From: Paraphysoderma sedebokerense
Lineage: Eukaryota; Blastocladiomycota; Physodermatomycetes; Physodermatales; Physodermataceae
NCBI GenBank assembly: GCA_025602915.1
Contig: JAHLJZ010000017.1
Span: 62,001-126,000 of the forward strand
Direction of reading: 5' to 3'
Length of the DNA: 64,000 nucleotides
Position numbers and translations under genes: made by a program. Position 1 is the stretch's first letter. Every line of letters starts with the position of its first letter. Positions 10,519-21,800 of the stretch are shown piece after piece. The notes below the pieces were generated by a model. It made no database searches and had not been told where the DNA came from. It saw only the letters and a list, made by a program, of their open reading frames with translations.

Positions 10519-13229
10519 TCAACTCACATTTTGATTGTTTAATTCCCTCTTTCTGTTCTCATACCGTTCCCATTCTTCCCACCAAACCCTCTCACAACCA
10601 ATCTTGCATCTCAACTTGGCACACAATAAGAATACCCCACTCAGTTTTCGATGCAGGGAGTAAGTTTCATCTGGAGGAGGTGTTAAACGATGTTCCAACA
10701 TCGTGGGGATTAAAGAACGGACTTTGGAAGTAATGGAGGATGCGGACGAGAAGTCGTATATTCGGTGGCGGAATGGTTCAGCAAGAGTTAAGACTGCGGT
10801 CAAATGCGCTTGATTCATTGACTTTGTGTGGTTAATTACAGCGAATGTTGGTAGAGAACCGGGGTGGGCGACAGTAATGGCGAAGAACGGTTTAAACACA
10901 TTTCAAAACGATCGCGCAAGATGAGTTCAATGTATAATTAAACAATTGCCCCACGGACAAAAAATAACGGAAAGACGAACCTCGGTTTCAAATCCAGTAA
11001 GAAAACCCAATTGACGCGAGTAATCCAAAACTGCCTGTTCATCTCTCTTCACGGCACCTTCCAACACTTTGATATACTTATCCGTGAAGGATTGTGAAAA
11101 GGATCGGGTGGAGCCAAAATCAAGAAGCTTAATCTAAAGACAGACACAAACGATGAAGGCGAAGCATATAGGCATGGGTGAATGCAATTTCAATGAATAT
11201 TAACAGAAAGCGCGAAAAAATCAACAAACCTGATTCGTTTTTGCTTCATATAAAAAGTTCGCATAATTTGGGTCGGTTTGCATGAATCTGAATTCAAACA
11301 GTTCTCTCAAACACAAACGTAACACTCTGATTGCCACAGAATCCCTGACAGGCTGCGACATATCCGCCACCTTTCCCATCGTTACACCCTCGACAAACTC
11401 CGTCGTCAACACTTTTCCAGTGCTCAGTTCATCCACGACCCTTGGAACTACAAAGTCCCCTTCCATTTCCATTTTTTTGATTTCAAGCTGGGTTGTCTCG
11501 TCCAATTCTTGCTTTCCAGTAAGAAGAAGATTTCTAAATCGATTCATACACTCTGCTTCTCGCTTGTAATCTGTTTCCCAATGTAATTCTCTTCTTGCAA
11601 CTTGAATTGCGCTTTCAAGATACATCCCTTTGGGTAGCAGCCCTGAAAACAGAGCAAACGATTTTAGATTGTTTAAATCACTGTCTATGCTATTAGCAAT
11701 ACCGGGATATTGTAATTTGACGGCGACACGAAAATTCGGAGGGTAAGAAGCAAATTTTTCCGAAATTATAGCAGAATGTACTTGTCCAATTGATGCGGCC
11801 GCGAAAGGAGTCTCGTCGAATGAATGAAAATTTGATTGCCAATCCGGCCCGAGCTCGGATTTCATAACCCCCTTGGTAAAACGTAAAGTTTGTTAGTCAA
11901 AATGATGGGATGGTCATTGAGATTAAACTTAAAGCACCAGCATCTGCCGCTTAGGCATGTAGTTTGCGCTGTTCTGAACTTTGGAAAGCAATTCTTCGAT
12001 TTGCTTCGGCATTACATTACTGTCTATTTAAACATGAAAATAATTAGACCTATATCTAATAGTTGGTGTAATGCTGATGTAATATACCTTGAATACTAAT
12101 GATTTGACCCAACTTTAGCGCTGCTCCTCTCATTTCGGATAATTTGGCCACTATTCTCTCTATATTGGCTTCGCTTAATAAAGGACTTGCACCTACAAGC
12201 CAGGCAAAAGACGAAAAGTTCATCTTAAGATGCGATATTAGAGAAAAATGGAGTTAGAGTGTACCTTCGATCAGAGGCTTCGATTGCCCGGTAGCCCTTC
12301 TAACTGCTTCCCCCATTGCACCTACTCCGAGTCTGGCAACAAGACCTTAATTCATCAAGAAAACTTTCAATATCTTGATATGAAAGGATCCATAATATTA
12401 TACATTATAACACACCTCCGTATTGGAACAGCCGTCCAATTCTCGTCGTAGGCACTCTCGCCTCTCTTAATTGCTTCGGTGCCTGTGTGCTTTCAAAAGG
12501 AATCTGGTCCGCGTTATCAGCCGAAGACGAATTCGCATTCTCTTTTTCGAGATTGGGTGCGGTCGAAGGTAATGGCTGTCTGACTCCACGATCCTCAATC
12601 GGTGGCAATTCCGTTGCTGACTCCTCATTGAACAATTTTGCAGTGTTGCCGGAAAATTTAGTTGAAGTGTTTATCAGCGGTCGAGGATGTGACGGTTCGG
12701 TTCGAGCAGCTGAAGTTGTATGAGTGTAAGACCGGGAATCGGTAACTGTATCTGATTCATTCAATCGGGCTAAATCATTCTTGACTGCCAAAGATTGCTT
12801 CACATTATCCTCATCATTTTTAATTTTAATATTTGCATCTGTCGATGGTATTCCACCTGCGTTCGCGGCCCCAGAATTAACTTTCAATCGGCCGGAGTAA
12901 TGCAATTCCGATGTTTGTGCCTGTTCTTCAGCCAGTCCATCATGTAAATACAGCGGATTCGGTGGATTTTTATCCTGCAAAACTTCAACGACAGGCCTTG
13001 GCTTGAAATTTTTATCTGACGAATCAATAGTATCGTTTTGGTTGAATTTCTGAATGTCCCGTAGAAGCGAGTCATCCCCAAAACTCGCAGTGTTGTTCAA
13101 GGTCGGTAATGTATTCGATAATGACGGCAGTGACCTGCTAATTCTTTGAGTCTGAGAGTCGGCAATTTTTGAGGCTACTTTGGCAACGGAGTGAACAACA
13201 GAAAGCAAATCGGTAATGCGAGAGTTCAT
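10519..13229 (-). CDS. COQ8: COQ8/ADCK3 atypical kinase-like ATPase for coenzyme Q synthesis
   Basis: Mitochondrial ABC1/UbiB-family ATPase that supports the CoQ biosynthetic complex. Exons (minus) are 13229-12416, 12345-12265, 12192-12088, 12023-11938, 11871-11230, 11133-10981 and 10821-10519, giving 727 residues. The family hallmarks are in order: [10 protein letters not shown] (KxGQ), the Ala-rich loop [18 protein letters not shown] with the lysine, [29 protein letters not shown] (DFG) and [19 protein letters not shown]. The first roughly 270 residues are long and Ser/Asn/Thr-rich ([21 protein letters not shown] at the start). They are much longer than usual and of unknown role. ATG 13229 is the first plausible start. 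Confidence 0.93.
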
Positions 13230-13680
13230 GGTAATTGTTTTTGCTTTAACAGACTGAATCGAATTGAAATGTCCTACTTCCGCTACGGTAATAAATAGAA
13301 TAGTGAATTTCAGATAATAAGAGTCAACATTAACAAGGAATTGCGATTGTATAAATTAAAGAAATTCGTAATCTTAGGAAGAAGTGGTGACCCCGATCTG
13401 AAAAATAAATTGGCATCCGATTCATTCGTCTGACTCATCCCCTTCCAATCTTCATTCCAATTCTACGCACCGTGCAAGATATATAGTATTGGATTTGACA
13501 GATCATTCTGAAGTTAACAATTCATTTCAATATACATCAACGGTCAACAAAAAGATTATCGGCCGTTGCACCGATTACATGATAGACGACAAGATCGCCA
13601 ATTTGTCTTCCCCACCGTTAATGGCATTAGATTCGCTTTATCCATCTTATTCTTCCACAGAATACCAATACAAACACAGA
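13230..13680. other. Spacer between COQ8 promoter and RhGC 3' end
   Basis: About 450 nt of non-coding sequence holding the COQ8 promoter and the 3' flank of the rhodopsin-cyclase gene. I see no repeat or RNA gene. The short open frames here have no homology. Confidence 0.4.
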
Positions 13681-15788
13681 TCACTTGCGTCCAAAAACCC
13701 AGTAAGTCTGCATCTTTCCCTTGCCCTTAATGATTAAAGTGCGAGTGGTTGATTAATTATTCAATAAAGAAACGAAATCTGAATCTATAGTACCTTAACT
13801 TCCATAAGTTCTAAGGCTTCGCAGACAAACTTGTTCTTAATAAACTGGTAAGTGGAATCGGAGATATGAATATGTCCAGCTTTAGAAGTGGATTCCACTA
13901 TCGTCATGAAAGGTTCAGCTATCGGTTACAACATTCAGCACAGAAAAAGGCAAAGTTCAACGCACTTCTCGAAGCAGTGTTGACAGTATCTCCGACGAGG
14001 CACCAATGAGGATTCAAATCACCTAAAATCCCAGCTGTGACTGGTCCAGAATGCAATCCGATGCGGATATTGATGCTTTCTCCGGTGACTGTTTTAAATG
14101 TTTTGATCATTTCCAGAATGTCTGACAATGTGTGATTTTAGTCTTAAAGTTGGCTCTCGCCCATTTCATATGAAGTGTTAAGCATACCGAGGGCAAAATT
14201 TACTGCTTTCTCCGCATGATCATAGCATCGGTTAGGGGCTCCTACTACTCCGAGGTATGCATCACCGATGGTTTCGACTTTATACAGTCCCCATTTCTTC
14301 GCGATGGCATCGTATTGTTGCCATAAAAGATTCAATGTCTTCATCATATCTTTAGTCTATATGAGGACAATACCACAAATTGAGTTCGGATTAGGTCAAC
14401 CACACCTTTATGAAGACTCGGATTACTTACCGAAGTGCGGCCGGAGATGACGGTGAAATTTGTGATATCGCTGAAAAAGACTGTGACCGATTCGTACTCT
14501 TCAGCTTCTGTCGATCCTCCATTCTTGATTTGTTCGAGGACACTGAATTCAATAACACATTAACCACGGATACAGAAAGTGGTTAAGTTGCCAACGGTAT
14601 ACTTACTTTTCTGGCATCATTTTTTGCAATATCTTGTCAGCATTACCTATTTGCTCCTCGAGCTCCTCGGCAATAGCAGTTATTTCGTCTACTCTTTCGT
14701 TCTGAGCTTGTTCCACGGTACTGTTGACCAATATAAGAGTGAGAAAGACTTTTGCTCCGATGTCGGCTGTGCACATGACTGCTTCGGCGACCGTGAAACT
14801 TAATAATTCCGAGGTGTACGAGAAATATGAAACCGGAAATAAAGTCCATGTAAGGATAGTCGAAAATCGCAGTACTTTGAGGTTTCCTTTTTCAACGGAT
14901 GTGTCGGTTTCTCCATTAATGCCGGCTGTATAAAACGACCAAAGACTCATGACAACGTATGCAAAATGGAAACAAGATAGGAGATTGAAAAAATCTCCCC
15001 AAGGTCTAGGCGGTAACACTGCTCCCAGGAACCCCGTCACCACAAGGAGGTAATCATTCAAAACGACTTTGACCGGATCGTGTTTTGATCGGCTGACTTC
15101 AGATATCAAGAAAATTAAAACTGGACAAGTCGAAATCCATTCTAAATATCTCGCGGGTTCAATTGGTTGGCTTAATACTGGGCCTTCGATTGTTGGGGTG
15201 AGGCGTAGCAAGAGAAGGATGTATGAAACGAATGGAATGAAGTTTACGCCGAGTAGACAGAGGGAAAGGGCCTTTTTTTCTGGATTTCTGGCACCTGAAT
15301 AACCCATATATGCAAAGCTCATACCAATAAAAAAGCCGAATGCAGCATAGCCATAAAAAACGTCCGCATTTCCTCTGTTATACTCTTGTTTTTCATGGAA
15401 GAAGATGGTGTAGATGGTGATAGAGATTGTGATGATGCACCAAGACACGAAGTTGGTGATGAAAAATTTCAAGCTTCCTGAACCTTCCCCATTAAATCCG
15501 AGGTAGGAAGAACCGATGCTAGATAAGCTTTTACTTCCGCCTTCATTTTCCGCTGATTTCAATCCTCGTTTTCCTAGTTAAGACGAACATTTCGTTCCCA
15601 ACGAATTGAAATAATGGAGGGTTACGTGATGAATAAGATACGAAAGTAAAAATCCACATTAATGACTCGATGATTTCTTCAGTGATTATTATAATAGTGA
15701 TACACATACTCAGCGAAGTTGATTTTGAGGTTGCAACCGCTGTACTAGAGACATTTGAGTCCTTTAACGCTTTTGTTTCAGCAGGCAT
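13681..15788 (-). CDS. Rhodopsin-guanylyl cyclase (RhGC/CyclOp)
   Basis: Light-gated enzyme making cGMP from GTP, known from zoosporic fungi where it sits in the eyespot. Exons (minus) are 15788-15710, 15573-14607, 14542-14431, 14356-14188, 14121-13966, 13897-13794 and 13725-13681, giving 543 residues. An extra N-terminal helix (about residues 61-85) precedes a seven-helix microbial rhodopsin. Helix C reads [11 protein letters not shown], with E171 at the bacteriorhodopsin D85 site and C176. D200 lies in helix D. Helix G reads ADIGAKVF, with D297 and the retinal lysine K301. A coiled-coil linker (residues 313-348) follows. The class III cyclase domain has metal ligands D374 (FFSDITNFT) and D418 (ETIGDAY), and GTP selectors E414 and C483 ([17 protein letters not shown]). 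It ends TYWVFGRK. An alternative acceptor for exon 6 loses MEST and was rejected. Confidence 0.95.
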
Positions 15789-15822
15789 GGTTCCAGTACA
15801 GCAAGACCAGAGCTGCAGTGTC

Positions 15823-15831
15823 TATATATAT
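15823..15831 (-). promoter_or_regulatory. TATA-like tract upstream of RhGC
   Basis: An ATATATATA tract lies 35-43 nt upstream of the RhGC ATG. It could act as a TATA box with a very short leader, or the true promoter could lie further upstream. Only the sequence is seen. Confidence 0.3.
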
Positions 15832-16939
15832 GTCGACAGAGTAGCGTAATGTCCACCAGAGTGTTTGAATTGTCTTTGGGAGAGTTTTAATTCAGATATC
15901 AGGAGGAGGTGAAGGATATGCGATATGCAGAGGGATTTGCATAGGGTGACATTTGAGTCGAGCAAGGGAACGCGTCCATTGAACTCCATTCTAGACGCAC
16001 ACAGAATTTCAATCCACACTTGGCATCGGACATTGGACATTCACATTTGAACAGCACTAGTGATGTATCATTGATATATATCTCTAAGCGCTGCTTCTCG
16101 CTACCACACAGTATTGCGTTATATCCTCCGACTAGAAGAATGCATGCCCTCAGATACACTAGTGAAAGTACATCATTTGATGACAGAAGTCATTCAGCCA
16201 CCCCAATTCGTCAAAATTTATGCAATTTTATTGTTATTCAACCACCCAAACCTTCTTCAATTGTACTAACTTGGCAGTAATACTCCGTTGAGTGTTCTTA
16301 TTTGCTCATATCGTCGATATTGGCAGCAACCGCGCTCACGGGTTACGCGTAATATGACTGTCTATTGAATCTAAAACTTATGAACAGTAGTATGGTCAGA
16401 TGCTTAATCTTCTCATGAATTTTAGATACGATAACTACACCACAGACTAATACCAACTGATAATCTGCTGTTAGTTATTTTTCATTTGTAAATTCCGTAG
16501 CTTTCCCCTCCGGCTTGGTTAGTCTACTTCGATATTGTACAATTTAAAGAGCTAGGATTACATTAATATCAAAATACTTAAGTCAATTAGCAGACTATTG
16601 ATAGCAAAATTTTCTGAGATTTTCAGTTTCAATCCGCTACTGTTAATTTAGGACATCTAGGTGCCCAAATCCATGTTCAATTGTAAACCGTGGGCATTCG
16701 GAAAGTGACTGGATCAATTTCCATAAGAATACGTAGAAAAGTGTGCTATGATATATGTTATGAGGCAGATCAGCTTTGTGGAGAATCTCTCCAGATCAAT
16801 ATGCCCTGTGGCCGTCCAAGATCAGGTGTGGGAACTTACGTGGTCGCCGCCCTGTCCAATTCCAACGGACACACAAGATATTTTATCCAACATTAGTGGC
16901 GACCTTCTCAACACACATCGTACTTGAATAGAATTACAG
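15832..16939. other. RhGC/HAT1 divergent intergenic region
   Basis: About 1.1 kb between the divergent RhGC and HAT1 starts. Open frames on both strands here are short and carry no recognisable motif. A CAG directly precedes the HAT1 ATG, so a 5'-leader intron or an extra upstream HAT1 exon may lie in this stretch. Confidence 0.4.
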
Positions 16940-18554
16940 ATGCTGCAAGCGAATATGAGTTTGAAAACTGGTATGTTCCTTGAATTAGATTCCTCACGGC
17001 CCGGCTCTGATAATAGCTTCATTACTTCGATGTCATCTCAAACAGATGCCGACATCTTGTCCACTCTGAAATCATCTATTCCTCCTGAGTTCGTAACATC
17101 ATCGAACGAAGCTGTTGCATTGTCATTGAAATCTCCAAGCAAATATGAAACTTTCCAACCGGCATTCACATATTACTTTTTCGGCCAAGATGAGGAATTA
17201 TACGGTTATAAGAAACCAACTTTACGACTCGAATATGCCAGCGGAAGTTTGTTTGCGCATGTGGAATTTAAGTATGAGAAGAGGCTCGGTGGAGTTGCTG
17301 GTGGAATGGATGTCGTTGGCGCTATAACGGAAGTCTTAAGTGAAAATTGTACGTATTGACGCAAATTGTCGCGGTCAAGCAAAACATTATTCCTATTCAC
17401 TATCGAAAGTGGACTTGGATTAAGATTAACATTATCTTTTTGATATCACCCAGCTTATACCCATAACAAAGACGAGTTTTTGCGACGATTGGAAATCGAC
17501 GCAAACGAATTTAAACCGATGGGAACGAAAACTCACGAGTATCATATCGACCAAGATGTGACCGATCCGTCCGAAAAACAGAAAATCACATATGAAATAT
17601 ACAGTGTAAGAATATGATTACTTAAATTTCAATTTTAAAAACTTAGCCTGACGTTGTTTGCCTGATTAGTGCAACACCAATACCCCCAGATTCAGGGATT
17701 ACTTTCGGCGTTTGCAGGTGTTTGCATTATGGTATATTGAAGGTGCCCAGTTATTGGAAGAGTCCGACGACAAGTGGGAAGTGCTTTTACTGTTCGAGAA
17801 AAATGAACAGCCCGACGCAACATATTACAATGCTGTCGGTTTCGTGACAATGTATCCATTCTTTTATTATCCTGATAAACGGAGAATGAGGATATCCCAA
17901 TTCGTTATTTTACCCCCCTATCAAAGGAAAGGCCATGGAAGTTTGTGTCACAAAATTTATTCCAGAGAAATTTCATGGTCGTTTAACATAAAATCACTGC
18001 GACAGGTCGATTGTATCAAATAATTTATGAATCTCTCTTGTCTCGGTCTGATGTGGCGCAGATTACAGTTGAAGATCCGAACGATGAATTTCAAAAACTA
18101 CGCGATATATGCGATTTAAAGTATTTAGAGAAGAAAGGCGGATTGGATGCTATTCCAGTAGAAGACGGTGAGCAGAAAACAACAGATTGGAGTTCTCATG
18201 TTGTCAAGTTTCAAAGGGTCAAAGCTTTGATTAAATGGCTTAAATTAAGTCAGGTCCGTATGATGTGCTCAAAGTGATCTTTAATTCGTATGCTAATTTT
18301 GCGACCTATTTAATTAGCGACAAGCGGAACGCATATACGAGATGGCAGTTCTGTACCATCTGGTTCAAAGGTCTGCATACATAAAAAATTCTGAGAGTAG
18401 ACGCCGGTATAGATTGATGGTAAAGGGGAGAATTTATAGGCACAACAAGGAGGTTCTAGATGGGTTAGACATATCAGAGAGGTTTGAGAAAGTGCATGAA
18501 ACATGGGGGAATGTGGAGGAGGAATATGAGGAGATAGTTGAACATTTGCTGTAA
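16940..18554 (+). CDS. HAT1: HAT1, type B histone acetyltransferase catalytic subunit
   Basis: Acetylates newly made histone H4 at Lys5 and Lys12 before chromatin deposition, with an RbAp46/48-type partner. Exons are 16940-17348, 17454-17605, 17670-17940, 18006-18253 and 18318-18554, giving 438 residues, close to the family. The N-terminal HAT1 domain reads FQPAFTYYFFGQDEELYGYK. The GNAT core reads FALWYIEGAQLLEESDDKW, the acetyl-CoA loop is ILPPYQRKGHGSRLYQ, and ITVEDPNDEFQKLRDICDL carries the conserved acidic residue. The last exon is Arg/Glu-rich and helical, as in family members. An in-frame TGA precedes ATG 16940, but the CAG just before it could be a splice acceptor. Confidence 0.93.
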
Positions 18555-18784
18555 ATGGCATGGACAGTAGAATTGTGACAATCATCTTGTTAGCATTGTA
18601 TTTGATGGGGCTGGCTGAATGTAAAATACGATATGGGTGCAAAAGATGTGCCATGAATCCATTGAGCTTTTGAAAATTGGATGAGGAACGCGTCTGATTC
18701 CCTTTTTGTTTGTTTTGCATGCGCTGGATTCCCCACCAGAAACCACAGTCCACATCCTCCCATTCCATCACCCATTCCCACCGC

Positions 18785-18792
18785 TATATATA
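18785..18792 (+). promoter_or_regulatory. TATA box candidate for RIF1
   Basis: TATATATA lies 60 nt before the RIF1 ATG at 18852, a reasonable TATA-to-start distance. It also argues against translation from in-frame codons upstream of it. Confidence 0.4.
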
Positions 18793-18851
18793 CATTCCTC
18801 GCATCACACACACTCCGTTATTCCTGTCTTCCCACCGTCTCCCCTTGCAAT

Positions 18852-21800
18852 ATGTTGGGCTCATCGTCCGCCTCTCGCCGCTCAAATCGTCCCGCCCAAT
18901 CCGCCGATTTCTCACGCAACAACTATACGTCAGACCCACCATCCTTCAAATCCCCAAAACTGCAGACCACCCCAATCTCTTCCCTCGCTTCTGATGCGGA
19001 AAATAATGGAAATCAAAGCGAATTATCCTCCGAGGCTTCGTCACAGCACCAAGTATTGAGTGATGAACCCAAGAACGACTTTCCTGAGAACGAAGAAAAT
19101 GAACGCTCCTCTGATGCCACTTCGGCAAAAGATATTTTCGGTGGTGAAGATCCCGTCAATACTTCTCTAGAGATCTTGCTGCTGAAAGAAGGAAGCGACA
19201 GCGACAAGATTCAAGCGTATATGCAGCTGCAGACATGGTTGAAATCATTGAATGTGCCTGCAGTCATGCCTCAAAATACTGATCAATCGAAGAGAAGAAA
19301 TTCATTGAAAAATACCAATCACAACGTATCAAATGATATACATCCCGATTTCAAGCGTCTCAGTCAGCGAGCTGCGACCTTTTTATCGGCCATCAAGCGG
19401 GATCTGAATGTCAATTCACTGGATACCGCCGCCAACGAACTGTGCGTGTGATTTGCTTGAAGCAGTGATAATGCGCTTTTTCAAATATACTCATTGCTCT
19501 TTTATGGTAGGTCGCATGTCGCCCTTAAGTTACTTGGATACTTTTTATATCACCCTCAGATCAGTTGCGGGATTACTGGTTTGTTTTTATCAAATTCATC
19601 AACACACATATGAACTCGCCGTCTTATGTTAGCATCAATCAGGCAATCAACTCAGCGACATTGTCATTACATTATGTAACAAAATCAAAAAGACAGCCGA
19701 TAAAGTATGTCCGCCACTTTAATGAGGACAAAACAACGTCTACTAACCAACTTGTGCGTTAGGTTGCTTGCGCACTGTCAATATGGTGTATCGGGGTGCA
19801 GCGAACTGGCTCGAATGCATTCAAAATCAATTTAAAATTAATTCTGGACGCAATAGTGCACGCTTGCAATACTTTTCCGTCGGTGTCGGTGACTGTTGAA
19901 TCTCTTCAGGTAATGCCTTCTTGTTGTTGATCAATCGTCTTTGGAAAAGATGTTCTTAACCCTCAATCAATCTATTCTCGATCAAGACTTTTCATACTCT
20001 TTTTAAGCATTACCCGAGTCAAATGTTGAGTCTCTCTAAGCATTGGCTTCTGAATGTCTTGCCTCTATTAATGAATGAAAACGTGGAAGTACAGCGAAAA
20101 GCGGACTCATTTGTTGGCTTCATGTTACCTACGATTGTAGATGAATATGAAAAGATTGATCATTGTATATCGGAATACATGGACAAACAGTCGCCGAAAC
20201 TCATCTTTGAGTTGACAAATTTATCAGCACAAAATGGTGTGTGCCATTCTATCAACCCGGATTTTTTTAAACGAAACTGATGCCCATCCTCTCCCTCAAC
20301 AGAAATTTTTGCGTTACAAGTTTGGTCTAAAATGGTTGTGATTTTGGGTAGACATCTCCATCAGTCGGCGGCATACATCAACGGGTTACTCAAAATCGTC
20401 GAGGTAAACCTACTGTCGCATTTAACGAATCAATTAAAATATAGCACTCACTATGAGTTTTTATGCAGAAATGCTTCAATGCAAAAAAGTTCGATGCAAA
20501 AATGGCCGCTTTCCGAGCATGGAGCTATCTTGCATACAATTTTAGCATCAACGGATATTTGTTTCAGGAAAAAAGAATCAAACTTATGTTGGTCCCCATC
20601 ACAAATAGGTCTATAAACAATTTTCTGATGTGAATTATTCAGTCCGATTGGCATTCTCACGACTGTCTGTTTTAGCTTCCTGCATGATAAATCTCCGCAA
20701 CTCCGCTTAGCTGCTGCATATGCATGGGCTGATATTATTTACTGTCTCGGAACCGACAACTTGTCCAAATTTTGGAATTCAGCCTGCCAACCGATGCTCG
20801 AAAGAATTCTTAAAGACCCCAGTGGCGAAATTCGCGAGTTTGGTTGCCATGTATTAGGTTAGTTTATCTTTTGAACTTGGCATAACATTCGTGTTTAAAC
20901 GTTTCCATTTTTCTTTTTTCAGCATGTTTGGTCAACACGCAACAAGTGTACGACAAACCCAGACCGAAGCATATCATCGTGGGCGAGTGCAAAGTGTGGG
21001 AATATATAATGAATACCAGATTGGATCTCCGATGGTTCCGAAAAAATACCAAGCCCTTCTTTGAGTTGCTTATTTTGGCCATCTCCAATCCCCCAGAGTG
21101 TGCCAGTGAGGATTGGAAGATAGGCGAACAATCGAAGGAAAAATTGACACCAGTAGGTTCTTTCAGTTGTAGCTCATACATACGTTAATTGTAACACGAT
21201 TCTCCGCTTTTAGTTGTGCATTTGGCACGTGTACGCACAGTATTTGCAAGCTCTCGCTTTTCTGTTCGGGAAGGAGTTCAACCCTTCGATGGAAGGACTT
21301 GAAAGTATCAATACCATTCTTGAGTTTTTCCGCCAACTCAATAGCCTGAGTGATACCGCATTTCACTTGCAGCATGATCAAGGTGAAAATGAGTTCGATA
21401 AATCTATATTTTATTAGGTTGTTAACACTCTAATTCAGTCTCTGCAGATGTAGTTCGGTCCGAACTTCTTGGTCTTTTTATAAGGGAATTCCTCACCGCG
21501 ATACCTGATCATGCCTTGTCGTCACCTCGATACCGCAACAACGAGTGTGAAAGCGAGATCTTTACCGCTATTAGTACAGTCGAATATGATGATCTGTTTC
21601 CTCGTAAACCGATCGCTACTCCGGTTATTGTTCTGGCGAAAGATCTTTTGACGATGGCCAGGCCTCACACATTGAACGAAGAATTCTGGAAAATCCTGGA
21701 ACATCTTATTCGTGTGGGTGCGAGCTGTAGTGGGAGCATGGATACTCTGTACACATTTCTCTGTTTGATTGAGCTTCGGATTGAGAATATGGAAGACAGT

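Noticed and set aside
12487-12723. Plus-strand open frames over COQ8, RhGC and other minus-strand genes
   Set aside because: They lie antisense to exons with strong homology and show no domain.
13897-13918. Alternative splice acceptor for RhGC exon 6, giving SRTEPFM
   Set aside because: The nearer acceptor at 13898 restores the family motif NTASRMEST in the same phase, so the upstream site is not used in the model.
15832-16939. A second rhodopsin or a cyclic-nucleotide-gated channel next to RhGC
   Set aside because: The upstream region holds only short open frames without membrane segments or a retinal-lysine motif.
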